Position numbers and translations under genes: made by a program. Below are positions 1 to 6,624 of a stretch of 22,251 bases of DNA, piece by piece. Origin of the DNA: Candidatus Opimibacter iunctus. Its GTDB lineage: Bacteria; Bacteroidota; Bacteroidia; Chitinophagales; Saprospiraceae. Below the pieces are notes generated by a model. That model was given only the letters and a program-made list of their open reading frames with translations. It ran no database searches and was not told where the DNA came from. The DNA lies in assembly GCA_016716665.1 (NCBI GenBank), contig JADJVH010000022.1:1-22251 (forward strand), in the 5' to 3' direction. Every line of letters starts with the position of its first letter. Position 1 is the stretch's first letter.

Positions 1-120
1 AGCTCACCAACAGCAGCTCAGCAACAGCGGGGAAGGAGCAATGGCAGTGGAGCAAATGGAGCAAGGGTGTTTACATTTCTAAAAGGAGTAATAAAACGCC
101 GCTGGATGGAGCGCCGCAGT
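1..120. other. Window edge, possible gene end, frame undecided
   Basis: The first 120 bases are rich in CAG/AGC/GGAGCAA-like triplets and are open in more than one forward frame. Forward frame 3 ends at a TGA at 118-120, frame 2 ends at about 91, and frame 1 stays open to 279. This could be the 3' end of a gene starting outside the window, but none of the three translations has a recognisable domain and I cannot choose between them. Confidence 0.2.
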
Positions 121-132
121 GAGTGTAGTCGA
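121..132 (+). repeat. Degenerate copy of the GAGCGGAGTCGA loop motif
   Basis: The sequence GAGTGTAGTCGA matches 10 of 12 bases of the loop shared by the hairpins at 13078-13306. Unlike those, it has no long complementary flanks, so it is a decayed or partial copy at best. Confidence 0.3.
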
Positions 133-216
133 ATTGTTCTCTCCGCCAGCTCCGAGATTTCAATTTTGGATTCCTTCGCGGGCGCAGGTACAACCAACGC
201 CCAACGTTACTTTATT

Positions 217-237
217 TATGAGGCCTGTGGCCTCATA
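217..237. repeat. 9-bp perfect inverted repeat
   Basis: TATGAGGCC and GGCCTCATA are exact reverse complements separated by TGT, giving a 9-bp stem with a 3-nt loop. There is no T-tract directly after it. The rest of 121-559 shows no credible gene; its short open frames lack domain features. Confidence 0.4.
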
Positions 238-461
238 TGGATTCTATCCACCAGGAAAAAAATCATCTCGAATAGGTAATCACTTGTCGCTCAAAATTGT
301 CCGAGCTGCAAGACTGCTTTGTTTCATGTAATGACAAGTCTCATTATGTGGGATCTATGAGTGAAACAAAATTTGGAACGCAAGTAGGCGAGAAAGCGAA
401 CAGGGAAGCCAGGCTAATGAACATAAATCAAAGCGAGTTTTTTGAGCGACTAGCATTTTTG

Positions 462-488
462 TTACTTTTTGGGCAATGCAAAAAGTAA
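462..488. repeat. TTACTTTTTG / CAAAAAGTAA hairpin repeat
   Basis: The arms TTACTTTTTG and CAAAAAGTAA are perfect 10-bp reverse complements around a 7-nt loop (GGCAATG). From general knowledge, intergenic hairpins of this wording are common in Bacteroidota genomes and are often mis-called as tiny ORFs. It sits 72 bases upstream of the frameshifted gene that starts at 560. Function unknown; it may be a REP-like or transcript-end element. Confidence 0.5.
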
Positions 489-559
489 AATGATCCTACA
501 CTTCGTGTGGCACCAACTCCTTGGAAAGATTTTCACATATTTACGGGTAAATAGATCTT

Positions 560-1275
560 ATGTCCGATACTCCTACTCAGGAGCCATACTATGGTGACCT
601 TGAAAAGACACAGCAACTCAGCCATCTCTTTGCGGTAGCGAGAGAAGCGCGTGATGCGGCATGGCAACAACGGGTGATTGAGCACCTGGCCGAAGCCAGC
701 TTCAGATGCGGTGACCCGCAGGTGATGACGGGGCCGTGGGAGGTTCCGTATTTCAAGAGTATATCCCTAGGCTGGAAAGCCCTTTGAGTGCTTTTTGGCC
801 AGCTCATATGGTAGATGATTTTTTATTTGAACGCGGATGGGGCGTGGTCATCAATTTGCATGACAACCAGCCGGATTGGTTGCTGCGCTATGGGGATGTC
901 GTCAACTACAAACTCACTAAAGCGTTTTATTCTCTGCCGCAGGTGCCGGACCTGCCGCCGACCGGAGTGATCGAAAGTGATGAACAGGTATTGGTTGGGC
1001 AACCATCGGAGTTGTTTCTGCCTACGCCGGTGCGCAATGCAATGCGGCAGTATCTTGAGTTCCACGGACACCATAATGTCAAAATTGTATTGCTCACCCG
1101 GAATACTCCGCAAGGGACAGTGCAGCAGTTGATCTTCAATCTGACGCATGAGGAGTTTCCCGATGAAGACAGCTATCAGGCGTTTGCGCAGAGCCTGGGA
1201 TGGTTTTTGCCTCAACATTATTTGTTTGGTGCGATGGAGGAGCGCGCGTTTAAAGGGCAGTTTGTGGCAATCTAA
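560..1275 (+). pseudogene. Unknown ~238-residue soluble protein, one frameshift
   Basis: Two overlapping open frames join into one protein. The first starts with ATG at 560 (MSDTPTQEPYYGDLEKTQ) and reads sensibly to ...MTGPWEVPYF; the sense then passes to the next frame as QEYIPRLESPLSAFWPAH and runs to the stop at 1273-1275. The switch falls at the TTT run at 751-753. One extra T there restores a continuous frame of 239 codons, so the shift looks like a single-base deletion (mutation or sequencing error). The joined protein has no signal peptide or membrane span; its N-terminal 50 residues look helical and the remainder mixed alpha/beta. I do not recognise the family and assign no function. 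It stands alone, upstream of the palindrome at 1298-1349, and is richer in G+C by eye than the 3-5 kb genes. Confidence 0.6.
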
Positions 1276-1297
1276 AACGTTTGCCATGTTGTTTCCA

Positions 1298-1349
1298 TTT
1301 GTTTAGCCCCTTCAAAATTGCGACAGCAATTTTGAAGGGGCTAAACAAA
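1298..1349. repeat. Perfect 24-bp palindrome with GACA loop
   Basis: The arm at 1298-1321 is the exact reverse complement of 1326-1349, with a GACA loop. It lies 22 bases after the stop of the upstream gene and 16 bases before the ArsR promoter. It lacks a T-tract on either strand, so it is not a textbook intrinsic terminator, though a stem this stable could still insulate the two units. Confidence 0.6.
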
Positions 1350-1365
1350 AATTTTCACAAATCTA

Positions 1366-1396
1366 TTGCGCAACCAAAAAGTTGCGCATATATTTG
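1366..1396 (+). promoter_or_regulatory. Bacteroidota-type promoter of the arsR-SRPBCC operon
   Basis: TTG at 1366-1368 and TATATTTG at 1389-1396 are separated by 20 bases and match the Bacteroidota -33/-7 pattern (TTG-N19/20-TAnnTTTG) exactly. Transcription would start near 1402-1404, about 30 bases before the ATG at 1432. Confidence 0.65.
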
Positions 1397-1414
1397 CAAC
1401 CGAATAGTTGCACA
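1366..1414. promoter_or_regulatory. Two-site ArsR-type operator overlapping the promoter
   Basis: Two dyads follow each other. Site 1 is TTGCGCAAC-N6-GTTGCGCA (1366-1388) and site 2 is TTTGCAAC-N6-GTTGCACA (1393-1414). The half-sites GCAACC and GTTGC(G/A)CATATA recur 26 bases apart. Site 1 fills the space between the -33 and -7 elements; site 2 overlaps the -7 end and the probable transcription start. That is the expected place for a repressor, and the next gene is an ArsR-family regulator, so autoregulation is inferred. Confidence 0.6.
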
Positions 1415-1431
1415 TATAGATTTATCCATTG

Positions 1432-1752
1432 ATGAGAAGAGATGTATTCCAGGCGATCGCGGATCCGACGAGGCGCGCCATCATAGGCCTGATCGCTATC
1501 CAGGCGATGACGCCAAATGCCCTGGCCGAGTATTTTGATACTACCCGACAGGCCGTATCCAAGCACCTGCAGATATTGACGGAATGTGAGATCGTCAGGC
1601 AGGAGCAGACAGGACGCGAGATCTATTATCACTTCAATCCAGGCAAAATGAAAGAGGTCGCAGACTTTGTCGAACCATTCCGCCAGTTGTGGGAGAAGCG
1701 GTTTGACCAACTCGATCATGTACTACGTAAAATCAAAACCACTAAAAAATGA
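1432..1752 (+). CDS. ArsR-family winged-helix repressor (SRPBCC-linked type)
   Basis: A 106-residue protein beginning MRRDVFQAIADPTRRAII, the usual opening of small ArsR regulators. Residues about 5-80 form the winged helix-turn-helix, with the recognition-helix segment TTRQAVSKHLQIL and the wing near GREIYYHF. The C-terminal helices (EVADFVEPFRQLWEKRF) would make the dimer interface. The metal-binding cysteine motif of true arsenic/zinc sensors (ELCVCDL) is absent and there is only one cysteine, so it probably senses something other than a metal or simply represses by default. ATG at 1432 is preferred to the TTG just before it at 1429. The stop overlaps the next start (ATGA at 1749-1752), indicating translational coupling. 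The dyads at 1366-1414 are its likely operator. Confidence 0.9.
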   Translation: MRRDVFQAIADPTRRAIIGLIAIQAMTPNALAEYFDTTRQAVSKHLQILTECEIVRQEQTGREIYYHFNPGKMKEVADFVEPFRQLWEKRFDQLDHVLRKIKTTKK

Positions 1753-2252
1753 CTAGCAATTTAAAAACCCGGATCAGCAAGAATTTGGAAGAAAAATCGA
1801 TCCTGGTGACCAGGACCTTCAATGCGCCATTGCCATCCGTATGGCGTGCATACACGGAGAGCGATCTTCTCGATCAGTGGTGGGGCCCTGAGCCCTGGCG
1901 TGCAGAGACAAAGTTTATGGACTTTTCAGAAGGCGGCCATTGGCTCTATGCCATGGTGGGACCAGATGGTACGAGGCATTGGGCGCGCATGAACTACAAG
2001 GCAATAGTGCCTCAGCGCACGATTGAAGGAGAGGATGGATTCTGTGATGAAGATGGACACCTCAATCCGGATATGCCCGTCAATCAATGGGTCAACCAGT
2101 TTGTTGAAACCGACGGAGGGACGAGGGTCGAACACACGTTGACTTTCGAGACCCTTGAAGGCTTACAGGCTATCGTGGACATGGGCTTTGAGACAGGTTT
2201 CTCGATAGGGCTTGACCAACTCGAAGCATTGCTTTCCAAACAAAACCTGTAA
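1749..2252 (+). CDS. SRPBCC (AHSA1-like) domain protein
   Basis: A 167-residue START/Bet v 1-fold protein of the AHSA1 group. After a short N-terminal arm, the typical opening TRTFNAPLPSVWRAYTESDL leads to DQWWGPEPW and the GGHWLYAMVGPDG strand pair; it ends in the long helix around GFSIGLDQLEALL. The fold binds hydrophobic small molecules in a cavity; enzymatic activity cannot be read from sequence. It overlaps the ArsR gene by four bases and precedes a DUF998 gene by four bases, so it is the middle gene of a three-gene operon. The ArsR-SRPBCC pairing is a recurrent arrangement in Bacteroidota and Actinobacteria, and suggests induction by a ligand. It is clearly paralogous to the protein at 3145-3648 (same length, same motifs). 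Confidence 0.85.
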   Translation: MTSNLKTRISKNLEEKSILVTRTFNAPLPSVWRAYTESDLLDQWWGPEPWRAETKFMDFSEGGHWLYAMVGPDGTRHWARMNYKAIVPQRTIEGEDGFCDEDGHLNPDMPVNQWVNQFVETDGGTRVEHTLTFETLEGLQAIVDMGFETGFSIGLDQLEALLSKQNL

Positions 2253-2256
2253 GGCT

Positions 2257-2901
2257 ATGGATCACAACCTGGCTATCATCGCTTTATCGAGTGGAGTGAT
2301 TTCTCTTCTCTGCCTGCTAATCCTGCATTTCGTCAGTCCGGAATTTAATCCGGGCTGGCGGATGATCAGTGAATATGCACTGGGGAGGTTTAAATGGCTG
2401 TTGACCGCTTTCTTTTTATTGTGGGGTATCAGCTCGGTATGTATGGCTATCATGCTCTGGCCTGTGGTCTCCGGTACATGGGGCAAGATCGGGTTGGTCT
2501 TGCTGCTCATCTCAGCAGTCGGAGAGATCATGGGCGGTATGTTTGATGTCAGGCACAAGCTACATGGTATGTCCTTTTTGCTGGGTGTTCCGTCATTGCC
2601 TGTTGCGGCTTTGCTGATCAGCTACAACCTCACCCAGTTGGAAGTATGGCATGGTCATGCTGTGTCCTTGCTGTACAGTGCGCATTCGACCTGGATCAGC
2701 CTGGTGCTGATGGGTGCAGGTATGGCGGCGATGATGTCAGGATTTAAGAAAGCAGGCCTCCCCATGGACAAGGATGCTGCGCCTCCTGAGAAGTTGCCCG
2801 AGGGTGTCATTGCCTGGGCGGGTTATGCTAACCGGTTGTTGGTTCTGTGCTATGTGATGTGGTTGGTACAGGTGTCGGGGACGTATCTGGCGAGTCGATG
2901 A
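2257..2901 (+). CDS. DUF998-family integral membrane protein
   Basis: A 214-residue polytopic membrane protein. Hydrophobic segments lie near residues 5-25, 45-68, 75-92, 103-120, 135-158 and 190-212 (about six spans). The segment WRMISEYALGRFKWLLTA after the first span (ISEYALG) is the signature of DUF998, and the HGMSFLLGVPSLPVAALL stretch fits the same family. Biochemical role unknown. The start is taken at ATG 2257, four bases after the SRPBCC stop at 2252; the longer version starting at 2212 would begin inside the SRPBCC gene and adds a hydrophilic N-terminus without family features. Spacing makes it the third gene of the ArsR-controlled operon. The stop is followed at once by an 8-bp tandem repeat. 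Confidence 0.8.
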   Translation: MDHNLAIIALSSGVISLLCLLILHFVSPEFNPGWRMISEYALGRFKWLLTAFFLLWGISSVCMAIMLWPVVSGTWGKIGLVLLLISAVGEIMGGMFDVRHKLHGMSFLLGVPSLPVAALLISYNLTQLEVWHGHAVSLLYSAHSTWISLVLMGAGMAAMMSGFKKAGLPMDKDAAPPEKLPEGVIAWAGYANRLLVLCYVMWLVQVSGTYLASR

Positions 2902-2905
2902 GGTA

Positions 2906-2976
2906 GGTTGATGGGTTGATAGGTTGATGGGTTGATGGGTTGAAAGGGTTAGGAGATTAGAGGATTAGGAGGTTAG
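2906..2976. repeat. Tandem GGTTGATG repeat and GATTAG-type low-complexity tract
   Basis: 2906-2945 holds five units of an 8-bp repeat (GGTTGATG, with variants ending TA or AA). It runs into an irregular purine-T tract built from GGATTAG/GGTTAGG words (2946-2980). The 22 bases at 2955-2976 recur exactly, inverted, at 20186-20207, and a close version lies at 3698-3721. Confidence 0.75.
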
Positions 2977-3008
2977 GGGGTTGGGGATATTTTATTCGTA
3001 TTCTATGT

Positions 3009-3117
3009 GCTTCGTTATTCTATCATGCTATTGTACATAAGCTAAGTGAAATAGATCAATGGCTTGAGCAATTTAAAAAAACTTCTGGAAGCGCAGTTCA
3101 ATCAAATCGACAGTTGA
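3009..3117 (+). pseudogene. ArsR remnant: C-terminal helices only
   Basis: Frame 3009 onward reads ASLFYHAIVHKLSEIDQWL then EQFKK. It switches by one base after the A7 run at 3075-3081 to LLEAQFNQIDS, ending at TGA 3115-3117. This lines up with the end of the intact repressor encoded at 1432-1752 (EIYYHFNPGKMKEVADFV, EPFRQLWEKRFDQLDH). The DNA-binding half is missing; the GATTAG-type tract lies where it should be. The remnant ends 27 bases before the second SRPBCC gene, the same order as the intact pair. No operator dyads like those at 1366-1414 were seen here. Confidence 0.6.
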
Positions 3118-3144
3118 TTAGATAAAAATTAAAGAACAGAAAAA

Positions 3145-3648
3145 ATGAAAGACAATTTGCTATTTGAATTTACCGTTGACAAGGCAGCCAAAACGGTGTA
3201 CATCACGAGGGAATTTGATGCTGAGCTTTCGCTGGTATGGGACGCATTTACCACAGCAGAACTCCTTGACCAATGGGTGGCACCTAAGCCATGGGCATCA
3301 AGAACAAAATATATGGATTTTAAAGTGGGCGGACGCAGGTTTTATGCAATGGTCAGTCCGGAAGGACATGAGCGCTGGGTACTTCAGACATACATCTCCA
3401 TCAGCCCAAAATCCAAATTCAAGATGTTTAATGTTTTTGCCGACAAGGATGAAAACACTGAATTGCCGGGTTCCGAATGGGATTACACGTTCAGTGAACA
3501 AAACGGAAAGACAACCGTCAGCATTACTATTTATAATGAATCGCTTGAACGGATGGAGCGGATGATTGAAATGGGCTTCACGGAAGGATATCAAATGTCA
3601 ATGATCAATTTGGAAAATCTTTTGGCAACGTTAGCCCAAAGGAATTAA
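3145..3648 (+). CDS. SRPBCC (AHSA1-like) domain protein, paralogue 2
   Basis: A 167-residue SRPBCC protein with the same plan as the one at 1749-2252. Shared features are the TREFDAELSLVWDAFTTAEL opening, LLDQW..P.PW, the KYMDFKVGG..FYAMVSPEG hairpin and a C-terminal helix near GYQMSMINLENLL. It probably binds a small hydrophobic ligand; no catalytic residues can be assigned. Start ATG 3145 follows an A-rich leader (AAAGAACAGAAAAA). Its upstream partner, an ArsR gene, survives only as a fragment at 3009-3117, so expression is probably no longer repressor-controlled. By eye it is lower in G+C than the first ArsR-SRPBCC operon, which may mean separate acquisition rather than a recent local duplication. 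Confidence 0.85.
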   Translation: MKDNLLFEFTVDKAAKTVYITREFDAELSLVWDAFTTAELLDQWVAPKPWASRTKYMDFKVGGRRFYAMVSPEGHERWVLQTYISISPKSKFKMFNVFADKDENTELPGSEWDYTFSEQNGKTTVSITIYNESLERMERMIEMGFTEGYQMSMINLENLLATLAQRN

Positions 3649-3697
3649 TAGGATTATTGGTATACTTGTGCCGGGCTAAGCCGAGGAATGGGTTTAT

Positions 3698-3721
3698 GGG
3701 ATTAGGAGATTAGAAGGTTAG
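3698..3721. repeat. GATTAG-type repeat, third copy
   Basis: GGGATTAGGAGATTAG continuing to AAGGTTAG is close to the tract at 2955-2976 and to the inverted copy at 20186-20207. The remainder of the 253-base gap 3649-3901 shows no gene and no clear promoter. Confidence 0.55.
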
Positions 3722-3901
3722 TTTTGGTAAGTCACATTTGACTCCAAATTTGGTACTTGCGTTGAGTTGAAGCATGTGCTTATAGGTTTATAAAGGTGAT
3801 AGGCTTATTAAGGTTGCGTTGTAAGGCCTTGATTGAGCATGATAATTGTTCTGTTCAGAAACGGATAAAAGTAACTTAAAAAGCAAGTAAAGAAGTAAAC
3901 G

Positions 3902-4522
3902 ATGAGCAGGATAATTTTTGATAGTGGAATATCACTTGATGGTTTTTTCGCGGGAGACAACAGAAGTCCTAAGAATCCTATGGGTGGTGTTTCTGGTCAA
4001 ATCCATTCGTGGATGCTTAATCAAAAGGCTTTCTGGGATTACCTGGGAATGGACATAGGCAAAGATGATGGACCTGATGGCAAATTTATCAGGGAAACCA
4101 TTGCACGAACAGGTGCATTCATTATGGGAAAGCGAATGTTTGAGGAAGGCGAAGTCAGTTGGCCAAATGATCTCTATAAAGCAGACGTTTATGTATTAAC
4201 GCATGAAAAGCGGGAACCTTGGGTTCAGGAAGGAACGACAACGTTTTACTTCATCAATGATGGCATAGAAAGTGCCTTGGATAAAGCCAGGCAATCCGCA
4301 AAAGGAAAGGACATCAGAATACAAGGTGGTGCAAACACTATTCAGCAGTATTTAAATGCAGGACTGGTGGATGAATTCTTTATTCACATTGCCCCTGTTT
4401 TTTTAGGAAGCGGTATCCGGCTCTTTGACGGTATTGACAAAGACAAGTATCACCTGCACATTGAAGAAGTAATACCATCAGACCTGACAACGCACTTGAG
4501 ATATAAACTGACAAAGAAATAA
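3902..4522 (+). CDS. Dihydrofolate reductase-family (RibD C-terminal-like) protein
   Basis: A 206-residue protein of the DHFR/RibD reductase superfamily. It opens with MSRIIFDSGISLDGFFAG (the 'S-DG' element of this family). A mid-protein FIMGKRMFEEGE segment follows, then YVLTHEKREPW, and the nucleotide-site segment IRIQGGANTIQQYLNAGLVD with EFFIHIAPVFLGSG, near residues 140-175. Such stand-alone proteins likely bind NADPH; their substrates are mostly unknown and they are not the housekeeping folate enzyme. It is followed 43 bases later by an SRPBCC gene and then a DUF1801 gene on the same strand, so the three probably share a transcript. A shorter relative is at 13614-14162. Confidence 0.85.
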   Translation: MSRIIFDSGISLDGFFAGDNRSPKNPMGGVSGQIHSWMLNQKAFWDYLGMDIGKDDGPDGKFIRETIARTGAFIMGKRMFEEGEVSWPNDLYKADVYVLTHEKREPWVQEGTTTFYFINDGIESALDKARQSAKGKDIRIQGGANTIQQYLNAGLVDEFFIHIAPVFLGSGIRLFDGIDKDKYHLHIEEVIPSDLTTHLRYKLTKK

Positions 4523-4565
4523 TTACAACGACTTTAAAGCGTAATCTAAACAATGATATAGCATT

Positions 4566-5024
4566 ATGGAAAAGATACAATTCAAGGTAAGTATCAATGC
4601 CCCTGTGATCAGGACATATGATTTTATGCTTGGGATCACCAGTAAGTCAACTTATGAACAATGGACTTCTTTGTTTAACCCTACATCCAGTTATGAAGGG
4701 AATTGGGGCAAGGGAACGAAAATTCTATTTGTTGGTGTAGATGAGAAAGGAGAGAAGGGTGGCATGGTTTCCAGGATAGCTGAAATCATACCCAACCGGT
4801 TTGTTTCTATTCAGCATTATGGACTCGTGAAAGCTGATGAAGAAATAACCGAGGGACCGGAAGTAGAAAAATGGGCAAACGGATTTGAAAACTATACCTT
4901 CGAAGAGAGCGATGGGACAACAACTGTTACGGTTGATTTAGACACTACTGAAGAATTTGTAGGTTTTATGAATGAGACCTACCCTAAGGCTCTTGCCAAA
5001 CTGAAAGAGCTTTGTGAGGCATAG
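4566..5024 (+). CDS. SRPBCC-family protein, third copy (divergent)
   Basis: A 152-residue SRPBCC protein beginning MEKIQFKVSINAPVIRTYDF, with YEQWTSLFNPTSSYEGNWGK marking the first helix-strand turn and PKALAKLKELCEA as the closing helix. It is more distant from the two copies at 1749 and 3145 and resembles the polyketide-cyclase/AHSA1-type group that binds small ligands. No catalytic role can be assigned. It lies 43 bases after the DHFR-like gene and 22 bases before the DUF1801 gene, consistent with co-transcription. Confidence 0.8.
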   Translation: MEKIQFKVSINAPVIRTYDFMLGITSKSTYEQWTSLFNPTSSYEGNWGKGTKILFVGVDEKGEKGGMVSRIAEIIPNRFVSIQHYGLVKADEEITEGPEVEKWANGFENYTFEESDGTTTVTVDLDTTEEFVGFMNETYPKALAKLKELCEA

Positions 5025-5046
5025 TCATTTCAAATCCTGAATACAG

Positions 5047-5472
5047 ATGAAAGTAGATGACCAGATCAAGGCCTATATCAACAGCCAGCCTGAACCCAAG
5101 CGTAGTGAAATGCTGGCGCTGCACGAACTTACCCTAAAAATATCGCCGGGATGTAAGTTGTGGTATACCGATGGAAAGAACAGCGACGGCAAGGTAGTCT
5201 CGAATCCTAATATCGGGTATGGTTTCTATACGATTAAGTATGCAGATGGATCTACCCGGGAGTTTTATCGCATTGGGCTGAGTGCAAACACCACAGGCAT
5301 CTCAGTCTATGTCCTCGGTCTCACAGACAAGACCTACTTGTCTGCAGCGTATGGAAGCAGACTTGGCAAGGCCAGTGTCACAGGGTACTGCATCAAGTTT
5401 AAGTCGATTAAGGACATCAACCTGGATGTGCTGGAAGAGGCCATTCGGTATGGCCTTGAACAGAAGTTGTAG
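5047..5472 (+). CDS. DUF1801-domain protein
   Basis: A 141-residue soluble protein starting MKVDDQIKAYINSQPEPKRS, the typical lead-in to the DUF1801 (YdhG-like) fold: an amphipathic helix with a PEP/KR motif, a helix about residues 20-31, then the antiparallel strands GYGFYTIKYADG and REFYRIGLSANTTGISVYV. It ends with a short helix (LDVLEEAIRYGLEQKL). The family is widespread in Bacteroidota beside SRPBCC, glyoxalase and DHFR-like genes; its biochemical activity is not established. It is the last gene of the small-protein cluster. Confidence 0.8.
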   Translation: MKVDDQIKAYINSQPEPKRSEMLALHELTLKISPGCKLWYTDGKNSDGKVVSNPNIGYGFYTIKYADGSTREFYRIGLSANTTGISVYVLGLTDKTYLSAAYGSRLGKASVTGYCIKFKSIKDINLDVLEEAIRYGLEQKL

Positions 5473-5571
5473 GATTGCTGGGTTTCTTCGCCTATACATT
5501 TCCCTGTTTTGCCGAAACAGTATGAAGTCTTTCATGAAACATCCATTACCTTTGGTGTTGATTTTTATGCC

Positions 5572-6624
5572 ATGACTAAAAAGGCTTTACAGGTCCTGAT
5601 TCATATCTTAGCCTGGCTGGTATTTCTTTCTTTCCCGCTAGTTTTTTTTCCGAAAACCAAATCCTTTATCCCAAGTGAGGATATATTAAATTTCATCTGC
5701 CTGATCATTCCAGGCTCCCTGGCTGCCATAGCGTTTTTCTATTTCAATTATTATTTTGCCATACCGCGCTTCTATTTAAAAAGGAAGTATTGGGAATACT
5801 GCCTGATTATAGTCGTATGCTTTGTGATGGCCATTGTGATTGGGTGGTTAAACAATTTTTATGAGCAATCTTTTATTTCCAGTCATTTGCCTTCATTCGA
5901 GGCTGATCCTTTACAGGAGGGGATGCCCGTTCGCGAAAGAGAAATGTTTCATCTAGGCGGCTTGGCGTTCAGGTTTTTTAATGTATTCTGGATCTCTTTT
6001 GGTTTGCGTATTTATAGCCAATGGCGATTGGCGGAGCAGGAAAAAATTAAATTTCAGTTGTCTTTTTTACAGGCCCAGATCAATCCGCATTTTCTGTTCA
6101 ATATTTTGAATAGTATATATAGTTTAATTATTAATAAATCATCCCATGCAGCTGATGCTGTGGTAAAGCTTTCCAGCATCATGCGCTATGTGATTAGTGA
6201 AGCCGAGCATAATCATGTTCCTTTGCATAAGGAGATCAGGTATGTTTCAAATTACCTTGAATTGCAAAGGCTGAGGCTGGCCGACAATGTTAAACTGGAT
6301 TTTAGCATCACCAATGAACAAAGTGAAAGACAGATTACGCCGCTGATTTTGCTGCCATTTATTGAAAATGCTTTTAAGCACGGCGTGAGTATGGAGGAGG
6401 AATGCGAAATAAGCATTTCAATCTGCGTCGAAGTGGAACTATTGACATTGAAGGTAACCAATAAGAAGGTGAAATGTAGCCATATGGATAAAGCTGAATC
6501 GGGGATGGGAATAGGCAATACGATGAAGCGATTGCAATTACTGTATCCAGGAAGGCATACCCTGCGCATCGATGATAACGCTAAATCCTATGCAGTTGAA
6601 CTTAGTATTCAATTAGACTTATGA
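5572..6624 (+). CDS. LytS/YehU-type membrane sensor histidine kinase
   Basis: A 350-residue inner-membrane kinase. The N-terminal half has about four membrane spans (around residues 6-27, 40-60, 74-92 and 130-150), with a short periplasmic loop between the last two. The His_kinase domain follows, with the phospho-acceptor in QINPHFLFNILNSIYSL (His173 from this start). The catalytic part carries the N-box PFIENAFKHG (Asn266) and the G-rich GMGIGNTMKRLQLLYPG. It should phosphorylate the LytTR regulator encoded immediately downstream, whose start overlaps this stop (ATGA at 6621-6624). ATG 5572 was chosen because the upstream in-frame TTG at 5509 adds 21 residues with no family counterpart. The ligand cannot be inferred. 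Confidence 0.9.
   Translation: MTKKALQVLIHILAWLVFLSFPLVFFPKTKSFIPSEDILNFICLIIPGSLAAIAFFYFNYYFAIPRFYLKRKYWEYCLIIVVCFVMAIVIGWLNNFYEQSFISSHLPSFEADPLQEGMPVREREMFHLGGLAFRFFNVFWISFGLRIYSQWRLAEQEKIKFQLSFLQAQINPHFLFNILNSIYSLIINKSSHAADAVVKLSSIMRYVISEAEHNHVPLHKEIRYVSNYLELQRLRLADNVKLDFSITNEQSERQITPLILLPFIENAFKHGVSMEEECEISISICVEVELLTLKVTNKKVKCSHMDKAESGMGIGNTMKRLQLLYPGRHTLRIDDNAKSYAVELSIQLDL

Noticed and set aside
67..488. Three overlapping short forward frames of 63-70 codons
   Set aside because: They overlap each other, lack domain or signal features, and the last ends inside the TTACTTTTTG hairpin, which produces such frames artificially.
1298..1349. Ordinary rho-independent terminator
   Set aside because: No T-tract follows the stem on either strand; A residues follow it on the plus strand.
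2212..2256. Longer start for the DUF998 membrane protein
   Set aside because: It would begin inside the preceding SRPBCC gene and adds 15 hydrophilic residues; ATG 2257 right after the SRPBCC stop is natural.
5509..5571. TTG start for the histidine kinase
   Set aside because: The added 21 residues have no counterpart in the family, and ATG 5572 opens directly into the first membrane span.
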